Source of the DNA: JANOYY01 sp043720395
Lineage (GTDB): Bacteria > Actinomycetota > Acidimicrobiia > Acidimicrobiales > JANYDT01
Length of the DNA stretch: 64,000 nt
Direction: 5' to 3'
NCBI GenBank assembly: GCA_043720395.1
Contig: JAYSSR010000076.1
Location: 1-64,000 of the forward strand
In this document: positions 25,001 through 35,600 of the stretch, piece after piece
How positions within the stretch are numbered: position 1 is the stretch's first letter
Layout: each line of letters begins with the position of its first letter
Translations under genes and position numbers: made by a program
The notes under the pieces: generated by a model
Database searches by the model: none
What the model was told of the DNA's origin: nothing
What the model saw: only the letters and a program-made list of their open reading frames with translations

Positions 25001-28000
25001 GTGTTCGACGGGATCGGCGGCACGGGCGTCCCGACCGGCGGTTTGCCGGTGACGTAGGCGGTGTTCGTGACGACGCCCGCATCGACGTCGGCCTGGGTGA
25101 CGAGATGGGTGCCGGTGCAAAGCGTGGATGCGGCTGGATCGAGTTCGGTGACCGGACAGGAGAGGTCGGGGGCCTTGGGGTCGTCGACCTTGATGAGCGA
25201 CATAGAGACGTTGCCGGTGTTGGTGACGGTCGCGGTGTAGGTGATGACATCGCCCGCCTTCGTGCTCGGTGCTCCGCTCTCTGCTTTCACGACCGAGAGA
25301 CCCGGCGTGATGGTTGCGTTCACCGTTACGGTGTTGGAGTCAATCGGTCCGAGCGGCGGCCCCGAGGGTGGCGTTCCGGACACGGCGGCGGTGTTGGCCA
25401 CGAACCCGGCGTTAAGGTCCGCGAGCGTCACCGCGTGGGAACCGGTACAGATCATCGAGCTGAGCGCCGCGAGCGTGGTGGACGGGCAGGTCACGCCGGC
25501 GGTCTTCGGGTCGGTCACCTCGACGCCCGTGAGCGTGACGTTGCCGGTGTTCGACACCGTGAAGGAGTAGGCGACCTGGTCGCCGACGGCCGCGTAGGTG
25601 GTTGCCGTCGTCGACTTCACGACGGTGATCGCCGGGGCCTGAATCGCGGGGACGGTCACGGTGTTGGATGGGACCGGGGCGACAGGTGGGCCCGAGGGCG
25701 GCGTGCCGACCACGGATGCGGTGTTCACGACGGACCCGGCGTCGAGGTCGGCCAGCACGACGGTGCGCGTGCCGGTGCAGTTGGTCGCTGCGCCATTGGC
25801 GAGCGACGTGGCTGCGCAGGTCACACCCGCAAGTTGTGGATCAACGACCGCGAGCGCTGTGAGCGTGACGTTGCCGGTGTTCACGACCCGGAACGTGTAC
25901 GTGATGGTGTCGCCGACAGCGACGAAGCTTGCCGTTGCCGTTGCCTTGACGATCGACAGGGCAGGTGCCTGCGTCGCTGGGACGGTGACGGTGTTCGACG
26001 CCACGGGAGCAATTGGCGTTCCGCTCGGCGGTGTGCCGACGACCGTGGCCGTGTTCACGATCGAACCGGCATTGATGTCGGCTGCCGTGGCGAGGTGGGT
26101 ACCGGTGCACGTCGTCGACGACCCTGGCGCAAGAACCGAAGAAGCGCACGACACACCCACCAGCTGTGGATCGGACACCGCAACGGCGTACATCGTGACG
26201 TTGCCGGTGTTGGTCACGCCGAACGAGTAGTTCACTGTCTCGTTCACGGCCGTGAACGACGTTGCGGTTGTCGACTTGACGATGGAGAGCGCCGGGCCCT
26301 GAATCGCGGGGAGGGTCACGGTGTTGGAATCAACCGGCACGGTCGGAATACCGCTGGGTGGCGTCCCCGAGACCGTTGCGGTGTTGACGACCGAGCCCGC
26401 GTCGAGATCGGCCTGGGTCACGACGCGCGTGCCGGTGCAGATGGTGGAGGCACCCGGGGCGAGCGTCGCCGAGGGACACGAAACAGCGGCAACCTTGGGG
26501 TCAACGACGTTGATCGACCGCATCGTGACGTTGCCCGTGTTCGTAACGGTAAGGGTGTATTCGAGGCGATCGCCAGCCGCCGAGAAGGGTCCGGCCGTGG
26601 TTGCCTTCGTGACGGTGAGGGTCGAGGTCTGCACGGCTGGCACGGTCACGGTGTTGGACGGAACCGGTGCGATCGGCGTTCCGCTCGGCGGCGTGCCGGT
26701 TACCGCTGCCGTGTTCACGACCGATCCGTTGTCGAGATCGGCCTGGGTCACGACGTGGCTGCCCGTGCACACCGTGCTGGCCCCCGGTGCGAGCACCGCG
26801 GTCGGGCAGGAGATGGAGACGACCTTCGGGTCGTTGACGGTCACGCCGTGCAGCGTTACGTTTCCGGTATTGGTGACCGTGAACCCATAGGGGATCGTGT
26901 TCCCGATCGCGTTGTAATTCACGGTGGTCGTCGCCTTGACGATCGACAGCGATGGACGCTGAACGGCGGGCACCGTGACCGTGTTCGACCCCACGGGCGC
27001 TATCGGCGGGCCGCTCGGCGGGGTCCCGACGACGGACGCCGTGTTGAGGATGGACCCGGCGTCGAGGTCGGCCTGGGTCGTGGTGCGGTCAGCTGTGCAC
27101 GTGACCGACTGGCCCGGCGAGAGCGACGTCGGTGAACAGGTCACGGGTCCGGTGACCGTGTCGGTTACAGCCACACCCGTCAGGTTGACGTTGCCGACGT
27201 TGGTGACCTCGAAGCGGTAGGGGATGACCTGGCCGACAGTCGCGAACGACGGTGCGACCGTCGACTTCACGATGGTGAGACCCGGCGACTGCACGGCGGG
27301 AACGGTCACGATGTTGGAGTTGACCGGCGGAAGTCCTGGACCGGACGGAGGAGTCGCGGTCACGCTCGCACGGTTCACGATCGACCCTGCGTCGAGGTCT
27401 GCCTGCGTTGCTGTGTGAGAGCCGGTGCAGGTCGCAACCTCGCCGGGATCGATCGCCGTTGGCACACAGGTCACGCCCGAGGTCAACGGGTCGGTGACCG
27501 TAACGCCGGAGAGCGTCACATTGCCGGTATTGGTGACCGTGAAGGTGTACGGAATCACCTGACCGACGGTCGCGAAGCTCGGTGTCGTCGTGGCCTTCAC
27601 AACCGCGAGTCCCGGGGTTTGCACGCCCGGCACCGTGACGGTGTTCGAGGCGATTGGTGCGATCGGCGTCCCGGATGGTGGCGTGCCCGTTACGGCCGCC
27701 GTGTTCACGACCGAGCCGGCGTTCATGTCGGCCTGGGTGGTCACGTGCGTGGCGGTGCACATCATCGACGCGCCGGCAGCGAGCGTCGCCGACGGGCAGG
27801 AGATTCCGGTGGCTTTCGGGTCCGTCACGGCAATGGCGGTCATGGTCACGTTTCCGGAGTTGCGAACTACGAAGGTGTACGGGACCTGCTGGCCGGCGGC
27901 GGTGAAGTTGGCTGTTGTCGAGGCCTTCGTGATCGTGAGGGTTGCGGACTGCGTGACGGGAACCGTCACGATGTTGGAGCCAACGGGAGTGATCGGCGGG

Positions 28001-31000
28001 CCCGACGGCGGCGTGCCGGTCGTTGAGGCGCTGTTCACGATGGCACCGGCGTCGAGGTCGGCCTGGGTCACGGTGTGGGTACCGGTGCAGTCCTTGGAGG
28101 TGCCCGGGGCGAGGGGACCGGTCGGACAGTTGATGCCGGTGGCGTTCGCATCGGACACCGAGACGGCGGTCATGGTGACGTTGCCGGTATTGGTGACCCG
28201 GAAGACGTAGGGGATCGTTGCGCCGAGGGTGTTGACGGACGTGGTCGTTGTCGATTTCACGATCGTGAGCGACACGGTTTGCGCGGCCGGGATGGTGATC
28301 GTGTTCGATGGTGTGGGCGGAAGCGGTGAACCCCCGGCCGGTGTTGCCGCGGCCGACGCCGTGTTCACGATCGATCCGGCGTCGAGGTCGGCCTGCGTGA
28401 CCGTGTGAGTGGCCGAACACGCGGTGGAGGCCGCGATCGCCAGGGTGTTGGCAGCGCACGTGACCCCGGCCGTCTTCGGGTCGGTGACCACGAGTGAACC
28501 GAGTGCGACGTTGCCGGTATTCGTGACCGTGAAGGAGTAGGAAATCACGGTGCCGACCGTCGAGTAGCTCGTTGTCGGCGTCGATTTCACGATGGTGAGC
28601 CCGGGCCGGGAGTCGAGCGGCACGGTCACGGTGTTCGACGCCGTAGGCGCAGTCGGCGCACCGATCGGCGGTGTTCCGACCACGGCCGCCGTGTTGACGA
28701 CCTCCTCGTTGCTCACATCGGTCGCGGTCGTGACGTGCGTGCCCGTGCAAGTTGTCGACGCTCCTGGGGCGAGCGTGGTCGCTGCGCAGGTCACACCGGT
28801 GGTCTGCGGGTCGGACACGCTGATGGCGGTCATGGTGACGTTGCCGGCGTTGGTCACGCCGAAGCTGTACGTAATGGTCTCACCCGAACCGGCGAACGAG
28901 ACTTTGTCGGCCGACTTCATGATCGTGAGCAGTGGGGCCGGGGCGGACGGAACCGTGACGGTGTTCGACGACGCGGTCGGGATCGATGCGCCCGACGGAC
29001 CCTTCGCGTCGACGGTTGCGGTATTGACGACGGACGCGGCGTCGAGGTCGGCCTGGGTGACCGTGTGCGAGCCGGTGCACGTTGTTGAGGCCCCGGGCGC
29101 AAGCGTGCCGCCGGGACACGACACGCCGGTCGTCTTCGGGTCGCTCACGAGGATCGTGTTGAGCGTGACGTTGCCCGTATTGGTCACCGCGAAGGAGTAC
29201 GGGATCGTCTCGCCGACGGTCGAGTAGCTCGCCTTCGTGGTCGATTTCGCGATCGAGATCTGTGGGTTCTGCGTGGCCGGAACAGTGACCGTGTTGGACA
29301 GAATCGGGCTTAGCGCGACCCCCGATGGTGGCGTCGCAGTCACACTGGCCGTGTTGACCACCGAGCCGCTGTCAAGGTCGGCCTGGCTCACGGTGTGGGT
29401 GCCGCTACATGTTGTGGACAGTCCGGCCGCGAGGGTCGTGGCGACGCACGTCACCCCGGTCAGTTTGGCGTCGGACACCGAAACCCCCGTCAGCGTCACA
29501 TTGCCTGTGTTGGTCACGGTGAACGAGTACGGAATCGTTGCGCCGAGCACCGAGTAAGCCGTGGAAGTGGTCGACTTCACGATCGTGAGCTGCGGGTTCT
29601 GGACCGCGGGGACGGTGATGGTGTTCGACGACACCGGACCGATCGGCGGCCCCGACGGCGGCGTGCCGACGACCGATGCCGTGTTCACGATTGATCCGGC
29701 GTTCAGGTCGGCGGCGGTCACGGTGTGGGTGCCGCTGCATGTGGTCGTTGCGCCCGGTGTGAGCGTGGTCGCGAGGCAGGTGATGCCGGTCGCGTTCGGG
29801 TCGGAGACGGAGATTGCGGTCATCGTGACGTTGCCGGAGTTCCGGACCGCGAAGGAGTAGGTGATCGTCTGGCCGATTGTGGAGTAGCTCGTGGTCGGAG
29901 TCGACTTCACGATGGTGAGCGCCGGGCTCTGGACTGCGGGAACGGTGATCGTGTTCGACGACGCTGGTGCGAGTGGCGTCCCGGAAGGCGGTGTTGCGAC
30001 GACCGAGGCAGTGTTGATCACTGAACCGGCGTTCAGATCGGCCTGGACGACGGTGTGGGTACCGGTGCATGTGGTGTTCTGGCCGGGTGCGAGCGATGTG
30101 GCGGCACACGACACGCCGCTCGTCTTCGGGTCACTCACCGCGATCGTGGTCAGCGTGACGTTGCCGGTGTTGGTGACCGTGAACGAGTAGGGGATCGATT
30201 CGCCAACGGTTGAGTAGCTGGTCTTGGTCGTTGACTTCGAGATCGTGATGGCCGGCGACTGAACCGATGGAACGGTGACCGTGTTCGACGAGACCTGCGG
30301 TATCGGTGACCCGCCCGGCGGCGTGCCGGTGACGGTCGCGGTGTTCACGACGGACGTTGCGTCGAGATCAGCCTGGGTGACGGTGTGTGAGGCGGTACAG
30401 GTGGTCGATCCGCCGGGCGAGAGGGTGGTGACGGGGCACGAGATACCGGTGGCCTTCGGGTCGGCAATCGTGACCGAGGTGAGCGTCGTCGCGCCCGTAT
30501 TGGTCACCAGGAAGGAGTAAGGAATGGATGCGCCGAGTACCGAATAGTTGATCGCGGTAGTCGACTTCGCGATGGTCAGGGCCGACGCGAGGGCCGCGTT
30601 CGAGATCGTGCAGGTGATGTCATCGCCAAGCGCGGGGACGATGACGTAGGGCACCACGGCCGAGCCAGCGGTCGGGAGGACGGTCGACGATCCCGATGCT
30701 GCGTTGCTGCACGTGACGGAAGGTCTGTACTGGCTGAGCGCAGAGGCCGACCCGGCGGTCATTGCCTCGCTGAACGTGTAGCTGAGGCCGGGTGTGGCCG
30801 TGGCGACGTCGACGATCCCTGTTCCGGCGGTCACTGTCGAGCCGGTGCCGGTGGTGGTGACGCTGGACCCGCTCGGTGCGACGCCGCTCGGGGTGATCGC
30901 CATCGTGAATTGGTCGGTGTTCGAGTGGCGTGGCGCACTGAGTGCCTTGACCAGGCGAAGCTTCGTGACGGGGACGCAGTTGATCGTGAGTGGCCGCGCT

Positions 31001-32505
31001 GCGGTGTCCGTGGTTACGACGCCGGTGATGTCGCCTGTCGCCGTCTCCGTTGAGCGATCCCTGACCGTGGCGGTGTTCGTGATCGTGGCTGGGCACGAAG
31101 CGGTGAGCGAGATTTGCTGCTCGTAGGTGATCGTGAGGGTTTCGTTGACGTTCAATCCGCGAAGCCCGCCCGTCGGTGCCCCGGGCGCGCCCGGCGCCGA
31201 ATAGGCCCGTGAGCAGGACGTAGATGCGGGCATCGCCGAGCCGACCGTCACGCCCGAGCAGGTGAACGCGCCGCTCGCCATGTCGGCGCTCGATCCGCCT
31301 GATACATCGACGCTGAGGACCTCGAAGGACGGGCTCGCGGGTCCGTTCGGTCCGACCGGGAGCGTGTCGGTGAGGTCGATCGTGTCGCCCTTGGTCATTG
31401 GGTCGGGGCCGTTGTTCCTGACGGTAACCGTCCACACCACTGTGCCCCCTGCGATGACGGGGGAGGTCGCCACCGATTTGGTGAGCGCGAGGTTATAGAG
31501 GCACGGCAGCCAGTCGATATCCAGGGTTCCGTTGGCTCCAACGGCGAGGCCTTGCGCGGTTGTCGTACCGGCGGTACCGGCAATACCGGTTGGGACGGTC
31601 GCGGAGGCCGTTGGCGATGTGCCCGCCACGAAGCTCGACCCGCCGCCGCCGCCGGCACCGGTCACCGAGCTGTTGGCCGTGCTGCTTCCCCCGCCGCCGC
31701 CGGTGTAGCCAGCGCCACCCCCGCCGGCCGAGTCGTAATTGGAGTCGGGCCCTCCGTTGCCGCCGATACCGAGCGCGGCGACGTTGCCGCCGGCGGTGCC
31801 GTTCAGCGCCGCGTTGCTGCTGTTGACGCCGCCGGCACCGCCCGTTGCGGTTTGACCGCCTCGCCCCGAACCAACAGTGATGCTGCCTGGATTGTCTACC
31901 CCATTCGTGCCGTTCGCGCCCGTTGCGACGACGCCAGCGCCGACGGTCGTTCCTGCTCGTCCGCCGTTGCCGTTGGGTGGGGCGTTATGGGCAGCGCCGC
32001 CGCCGCCGCCGCCACCGGCGACGAGGAGCATGGTCCCACCGATTGCCACAGCGGTGCGTCCGCCGCCGCCGCCACCACGATGGTCGTCCACAATCGTGCC
32101 AGACCTGCCGCCGCCCCCTACGCCGCCAGTCGTTGCTTGCCCACCACCGCCTACTGATGCAACGACAGCCTGTCCGGGCATGACACCGAATGTCGCGCTG
32201 ATCTTTGCGCCCGCCGCGCCGATGCCGCCAGCGCTCGTGCTGGTGCCTGAGGAGGCGCCAGCACCGCCAAGACCGACGATGCTGGCTCTGCAGGTGCCCT
32301 CGGGCACGATGCTCGCTGCAATTGGTCCGGGCGTCGTGGCGGCAACAAGGTCGGGGCCGGTCGCAGGGTCTGCGGACGCGGGAGTGACCGAAACAAAGCC
32401 AGCGAGTCCGACGGTCATCACGGCCGTGTTCGTCAGCGCGACGAACGCCCGGACGAGCCGGGGACGTCTTTGTGGCACTCCGACGGGACGGAAAGGCATT
32501 GGCAC
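22045..32505 (-). CDS. Giant sortase-anchored surface protein with 25 repeats
   Basis: About 3,486 aa from a GTG at 32505 (an ATG two codons on is equally possible). Order: signal peptide ending near TPASA; a Gly-rich domain of roughly 250 residues; a DUF11-like unit (LALTKSVATSPVIAGG); a SpaA/prealbumin-like unit (LRLVKALSAPRHSNTDQF); 24 repeats of about 110 residues beginning at residue 642; a Val/Pro/Thr-rich linker; a 25th, diverged repeat; then LPFTG near residue 3450, a hydrophobic helix and RRRRRG. Each repeat has xLTIVKSTTxxSY, PYSFTVTNTGNVTL, VSDPKxTGVxC, LAPGxSTTCTGTHTVTQADL and VVNTAxVxGTPPSG. The LPxTG-helix-basic tail is the sorting signal for covalent wall attachment. Probably a stalk-like adhesin or surface layer. 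No sortase lies in the window. Confidence 0.93.
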   Translation of the reverse strand: MPMPFRPVGVPQRRPRLVRAFVALTNTAVMTVGLAGFVSVTPASADPATGPDLVAATTPGPIAASIVPEGTCRASIVGLGGAGASSGTSTSAGGIGAAGAKISATFGVMPGQAVVASVGGGGQATTGGVGGGGRSGTIVDDHRGGGGGGRTAVAIGGTMLLVAGGGGGGGAAHNAPPNGNGGRAGTTVGAGVVATGANGTNGVDNPGSITVGSGRGGQTATGGAGGVNSSNAALNGTAGGNVAALGIGGNGGPDSNYDSAGGGGAGYTGGGGGSSTANSSVTGAGGGGGSSFVAGTSPTASATVPTGIAGTAGTTTAQGLAVGANGTLDIDWLPCLYNLALTKSVATSPVIAGGTVVWTVTVRNNGPDPMTKGDTIDLTDTLPVGPNGPASPSFEVLSVDVSGGSSADMASGAFTCSGVTVGSAMPASTSCSRAYSAPGAPGAPTGGLRGLNVNETLTITYEQQISLTASCPATITNTATVRDRSTETATGDITGVVTTDTAARPLTINCVPVTKLRLVKALSAPRHSNTDQFTMAITPSGVAPSGSSVTTTGTGSTVTAGTGIVDVATATPGLSYTFSEAMTAGSASALSQYRPSVTCSNAASGSSTVLPTAGSAVVPYVIVPALGDDITCTISNAALASALTIAKSTTAINYSVLGASIPYSFLVTNTGATTLTSVTIADPKATGISCPVTTLSPGGSTTCTASHTVTQADLDATSVVNTATVTGTPPGGSPIPQVSSNTVTVPSVQSPAITISKSTTKTSYSTVGESIPYSFTVTNTGNVTLTTIAVSDPKTSGVSCAATSLAPGQNTTCTGTHTVVQADLNAGSVINTASVVATPPSGTPLAPASSNTITVPAVQSPALTIVKSTPTTSYSTIGQTITYSFAVRNSGNVTMTAISVSDPNATGITCLATTLTPGATTTCSGTHTVTAADLNAGSIVNTASVVGTPPSGPPIGPVSSNTITVPAVQNPQLTIVKSTTSTAYSVLGATIPYSFTVTNTGNVTLTGVSVSDAKLTGVTCVATTLAAGLSTTCSGTHTVSQADLDSGSVVNTASVTATPPSGVALSPILSNTVTVPATQNPQISIAKSTTKASYSTVGETIPYSFAVTNTGNVTLNTILVSDPKTTGVSCPGGTLAPGASTTCTGSHTVTQADLDAASVVNTATVDAKGPSGASIPTASSNTVTVPSAPAPLLTIMKSADKVSFAGSGETITYSFGVTNAGNVTMTAISVSDPQTTGVTCAATTLAPGASTTCTGTHVTTATDVSNEEVVNTAAVVGTPPIGAPTAPTASNTVTVPLDSRPGLTIVKSTPTTSYSTVGTVISYSFTVTNTGNVALGSLVVTDPKTAGVTCAANTLAIAASTACSATHTVTQADLDAGSIVNTASAAATPAGGSPLPPTPSNTITIPAAQTVSLTIVKSTTTTSVNTLGATIPYVFRVTNTGNVTMTAVSVSDANATGINCPTGPLAPGTSKDCTGTHTVTQADLDAGAIVNSASTTGTPPSGPPITPVGSNIVTVPVTQSATLTITKASTTANFTAAGQQVPYTFVVRNSGNVTMTAIAVTDPKATGISCPSATLAAGASMMCTATHVTTQADMNAGSVVNTAAVTGTPPSGTPIAPIASNTVTVPGVQTPGLAVVKATTTPSFATVGQVIPYTFTVTNTGNVTLSGVTVTDPLTSGVTCVPTAIDPGEVATCTGSHTATQADLDAGSIVNRASVTATPPSGPGLPPVNSNIVTVPAVQSPGLTIVKSTVAPSFATVGQVIPYRFEVTNVGNVNLTGVAVTDTVTGPVTCSPTSLSPGQSVTCTADRTTTQADLDAGSILNTASVVGTPPSGPPIAPVGSNTVTVPAVQRPSLSIVKATTTVNYNAIGNTIPYGFTVTNTGNVTLHGVTVNDPKVVSISCPTAVLAPGASTVCTGSHVVTQADLDNGSVVNTAAVTGTPPSGTPIAPVPSNTVTVPAVQTSTLTVTKATTAGPFSAAGDRLEYTLTVTNTGNVTMRSINVVDPKVAAVSCPSATLAPGASTICTGTRVVTQADLDAGSVVNTATVSGTPPSGIPTVPVDSNTVTLPAIQGPALSIVKSTTATSFTAVNETVNYSFGVTNTGNVTMYAVAVSDPQLVGVSCASSVLAPGSSTTCTGTHLATAADINAGSIVNTATVVGTPPSGTPIAPVASNTVTVPATQAPALSIVKATATASFVAVGDTITYTFRVVNTGNVTLTALAVVDPQLAGVTCAATSLANGAATNCTGTRTVVLADLDAGSVVNTASVVGTPPSGPPVAPVPSNTVTVPAIQAPAITVVKSTTATTYAAVGDQVAYSFTVSNTGNVTLTGVEVTDPKTAGVTCPSTTLAALSSMICTGSHAVTLADLNAGFVANTAAVSGTPPSGPPLGPIDSNTVTVNATITPGLSVVKAESGAPSTKAGDVITYTATVTNTGNVSMSLIKVDDPKAPDLSCPVTELDPAASTLCTGTHLVTQADVDAGVVTNTAYVTGKPPVGTPVPPIPSNTVNVVILPDPKLTLSKATSLASYDTIGQTIVYTFEVTNTGNVTMSGIGVSDPKVSGLSCLVSTLAPGATTACVGTHAVTQTDIDAGSVVNTAAVVGTPPIGPAIMPVPSNTVTVPSVQTPAFTVDKATTTVSVALLGEMIPYTFTVTNTGNVTLTAVAVTDPNATGITCPSGPLQPSQSTACTGTHAVTQIDLDAGSVINVAQAVATPPSGTPFAPVSSNAVTVPVIQGPALTIVKSAVVSGYTAVGDLVGYTFTVRNTGNVSMTAISVTDPIAAPITCLATALLPGVTITCTGSHAVTQADLDAGSIVNTASVAGTPPTGGPIPPVFSNTITVNAVQNPSLTVSKATTKVSVNTLGENVPYTFMVTNTGNVTLTAVAVTDPKLTGVTCLPTTLAPSAVATCSGSHLVTQAELDAGVVTNTATATGTPPSGTPLVPVTSNTVNVPVLQAPSLSVTKSTTASSVTIVGQTVPYTFTVRNTGNVTVTGVAVSDPNTTGVTCPTTSLAPGQQTLCTGSHTVTQGDIDSGAIVNTASVVGVGPAGPLVPVPSNTVTLPVTQNGIITIVKAADVATFSKIGDVVHFTFTVTNTGNVTLSSVSVTDPKVSTPVCAVNTLAPGASTTCTASRTVTQDDLNAGSIINTAQVGAKLPNGASVPPVSSNTVRVDAVQSPALTIVKSTAVKEFSLAGESITYGFVVTNTGNVMVTDIKVNDPIVAPVVCEKAVLQPGEQMNCTATYTTTGADVSRGKIDNVASVTALPPSGPRTTPISSNTVTIGLKKEVVPVVPVVIPVVVQVTPNSPTTTLPATTTTTTAVPVAATTAAPVVSKAPTAAAISLDKKATNRYSAVGDKILYTFVVANTGSASLEEIRLTDTMAGLSEVSCPDFGGQLAPGASITCGATYAVTIDDIRRGHIENTAKVAGRTPDCPTCEPVVAVLGQDVARSVVEQPTQLPFTGAQSRTLGFLAVSLMVFGSALVTATRRRRRGTL
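22681..30582 (-). repeat. Array of 24 tandem ~330-bp coding repeats
   Basis: The repeats span residues 642 to about 3275 of the giant surface protein and average about 110 codons. They are diverged from one another, not identical, but conserve a segment coding for TNTGNVT in almost every unit. A 25th unit lies apart at about 22235-22516, beyond the Thr-rich linker. Confidence 0.9.
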
Positions 32506-32613
32506 GATGGAGCGTCGGCCTCGGCGAGTCGAACCTTTATCTCGTGCAAAGAAAGGTGACTGCAGAATCAGTTTCTTGTGCCCAAGTGGGTCGCGCTGCT
32601 CAGGTGAACGAAC

Positions 32614-32682
32614 TCAATGTCGCCCACTTGCTGCAAAACCGAGGGGTGGGAGCGATCCATTTCGGGAAGTGGGCGACATTGA
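32614..32682. repeat. 16-bp perfect inverted repeat upstream of giant gene
   Basis: TCAATGTCGCCCACTT (32614-32629) pairs with AAGTGGGCGACATTGA (32667-32682), with a 37-base loop. A related AAGTGGGTCGC is at 32584. It lies between the ileS stop and the giant gene start, and could terminate ileS-distal transcription or be an extragenic palindrome. Confidence 0.7.
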
Positions 32683-32687
32683 TCTGA

Positions 32688-35600
32688 CTACGAGAGTCGG
32701 GTGACGGTCACGAGCACTCGTGAGCCGTCGCCGAGTTCGGTTGACCGGGGAAGGTCGCCCTCGCTGACCGGTCCGCTGTGCCGCAGCTCCAGCGCGAGCG
32801 TCTCGGCCATCACCGTTCCACGGTGAGCGTCCACGGCCGTCCAGACCGCGGCGGTGGTCACGAGGTCCACGTTGATGCGGTCGCTCACGTCAAGGTCGGC
32901 GTCCTTGCGGGCCTGCTGGATGGCTCGAACCACATCGCGAGCGAGTCCCTCGGCCTCAAGTTCCGGTGTGAGCACGGTGTCAAGCACCACGACGCCCGCA
33001 TCGCCGGACAGCGTCGCCGAACGTTCGGTGTCGACGGTCGTCAGGCGCAGCGTGTACTCACCTTCTTGCAGCTCGACGCCACCCGCGACAACGCCGCTGG
33101 GTGTCTGCTCCCACTCACCCCGCTTGACCGCGCCGATGACCTGCTGCACGGCCTTGCCGATGCGCGGCCCGAGGACGCCGGGGACGACTTGGAGTTGGTA
33201 CGTCCCCGCCGCGCCGAGGTTGGTCGAGAGGTGCACCGTCTTGACGTTCAGTTCGTCGGCGATGATCCCCGTGAACGCGGCGAGTGCGGCCGAGTCGGGT
33301 GCCACGACGGTGGCGGACGCGAGCGGCAGACGCACCCGCAACCCGCGAGCCTTGCGGACCGAGGACAGCGCGGAGCAGACGTCACGGACTCGGTCCATTG
33401 CGGCGACCAGCGTCGGATCGGCGGGCAGGTCATCCGACGACGGCCAGTCCTGCAGGTGCACGCTCCCCGCCGCCGGGTCGAGTCCCTCGAACACCGCCTC
33501 GCTCGTGAGCGGCAGCAGGGGCGCGGCGATGCGGCACACCGTGTGGAGCGCGGTGTAGAGCGTGTCGAAGGCGTCGTGCGCCTCGGCCGACTCGCCGTCC
33601 CAGAAGCGGTCCCGCGAGCGACGGATGTACCAGTTGTTCAGCGTGTCGAGGAACGTCCGAACATCCGCACAGGCACCGAACAGGTCGTAGGTGTCCATAT
33701 GGTTCGTGACGTCGACAACAACCTCGTGCAACTTCGCGAGGAGATATCGGTCAAGGTCGCCCGTCTGGTCAGTTCGTAGGCGCGCTGAGTACTGCGACGT
33801 GTTCGCGTACGTGGAGAAGAACGACCACGCGTTCCATAGCGGCAGGACCACCTGACGGACGCCGTCGCGGATGCCCTGTTCGGTCACGATCAGATCGGTG
33901 CCGCGAAGGATCGACGAGGACATGAGGAACCAGCGCATCGCGTCGGAGCCGTAGGTGTCGAACACCTCGGACACGTCGGGGTAGTTCTTCAGCGACTTCG
34001 ACATTTTCTGACCGTCGCTGCCGAGCACGATCCCGTGCGCCATGCACGTGTCGAACGCCGGCCGGTCGAACAGGGCAGTCGCCAGCACGTGCAGCGTGTA
34101 GAACCAGCCGCGGGTCTGGCCGATGTACTCCACGATGAAGTCGCCGGGGTAGTGGTGCTCGAACCAGTCCTTGTTCTCGAACGGATAGTGCACTTGCGCG
34201 AACGGCATGGAGCCCGACTCGAACCAGCAGTCGAGGACCTCGGTGACGCGTCGCATCGTCGAGTGTCCGGTTGGGTCGTCGGGGTTCGGACGCACGAGGT
34301 CGTCGACCGTTGGACGGTGCAGGTCGGTCGGGCGAACGCCGAAGTCGCGCTCGATGTCGTCGAGTGATCCGTAGACGTCGATGCGCGGATAGGTGGGGTC
34401 GTCGGACTTCCACACGGGGATCGGCGAACCCCAGAACCGGTTGCGCGAGATTCCCCAGTCGCGGGCGTTGGCGATCCATTTGCCGAAGCTGCCCTCCTTC
34501 ACGTGCTCGGGTACCCACGTGATGTCCTTGTTCAATTCGACCATGCGATCGCGGAACTTGGTGACCTCCACGAACCAGCTCGACAACGCCCGGTAGATGA
34601 GCGGCTCGTTGCAGCGCCAGCAGTGCGGGTAGGAGTGGTCGTAGGAGTCGTGGCGAACGAGTCGGCCCATCGCGCGCAGGTCGCGGATCACGGCAGGGTT
34701 GGCGTCGAGCACCATCTGGTCCTGGTACTGCGGGACCTCGCTCGTGAAGCGTCCACGTTGGTCAACAGGGTTGACCACTTCGATGCCGAGTGCATCGGTC
34801 ACGAGTTTGTCCTCCTCGCCGAAGGCCGGTGCGATGTGGACGATGCCCGTGCCGTCTTCGGTGGTCACGTAGTCGGCGGACGCGACCTGGAACGCGTTCG
34901 TATGCGCGCTGAAGAAGTCGAAGAGTGGCTTGTAGTGGCGGCCGACCAGTTCGGTGCCCTTGAGCGTGCCGACGCGCTCGGCCTTGGCGAGCTCCTTCGC
35001 GTAGGCCCCGAGACGGGCTTCGGCGAGGACGTACGTCAGGTCGCCTTCCTTCATCAGCGCGTAGTCGATGTCGGGGCCGACGGCGCAGGCGAGGTTGGAG
35101 GGCAGCGTCCAAGGAGTCGTGGTCCACGCGAGGAGAACCTGGCCGGTCTCGTTGCCCGCGTCGTCGAGCAGCGGGAAGGTGATCGTGACCGCGGGGTCCT
35201 GACGGTTCTTGTACGCATCGTCCATGCGTAGTTCGGTGTTGCTCAACGGCGTCTCGCAGCGCCAGCAGTAGGGCATGACCTTGTAGCCCTCGTACACGAG
35301 ACCCTTGTCGTACAACGTCTTGAAGGCCCACATGACCGACTCCATGTACGGGAGGTCGAGCGTCTTGTAGTCGTTGTCGAAGTCGACCCAGCGGGCGGCG
35401 CGGTTGATGTACGCCTCCCATTCGTGGGTGTAGCGCAGCACGCTCGTGCGGCACGCCTCGTTGAACTTCGCGATGCCGAACGCCTTGATCTCGATGTGTC
35501 CGGACACGCCGAGTTCTTTCTCCGCATGGACCTCGGCAGGCATGCCGTGGGTGTCCCAGCCGAAGCGACGCTCGACCCTTCTGCCGCTCATTGTTTGATA

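Noticed and set aside
22627..27135. Long plus-strand frames of several hundred codons (for example 22627-24282 and 25105-27135)
   Set aside because: They lie opposite the giant repeat gene, are Arg/His/Gly-rich, lack domains and mirror its repeat period. They are antisense shadows.
22681..30582. Regular ~330-bp periodicity considered as a CRISPR or DNA satellite
   Set aside because: The period is coding, units are diverged, and conserved residues fall in one reading frame.
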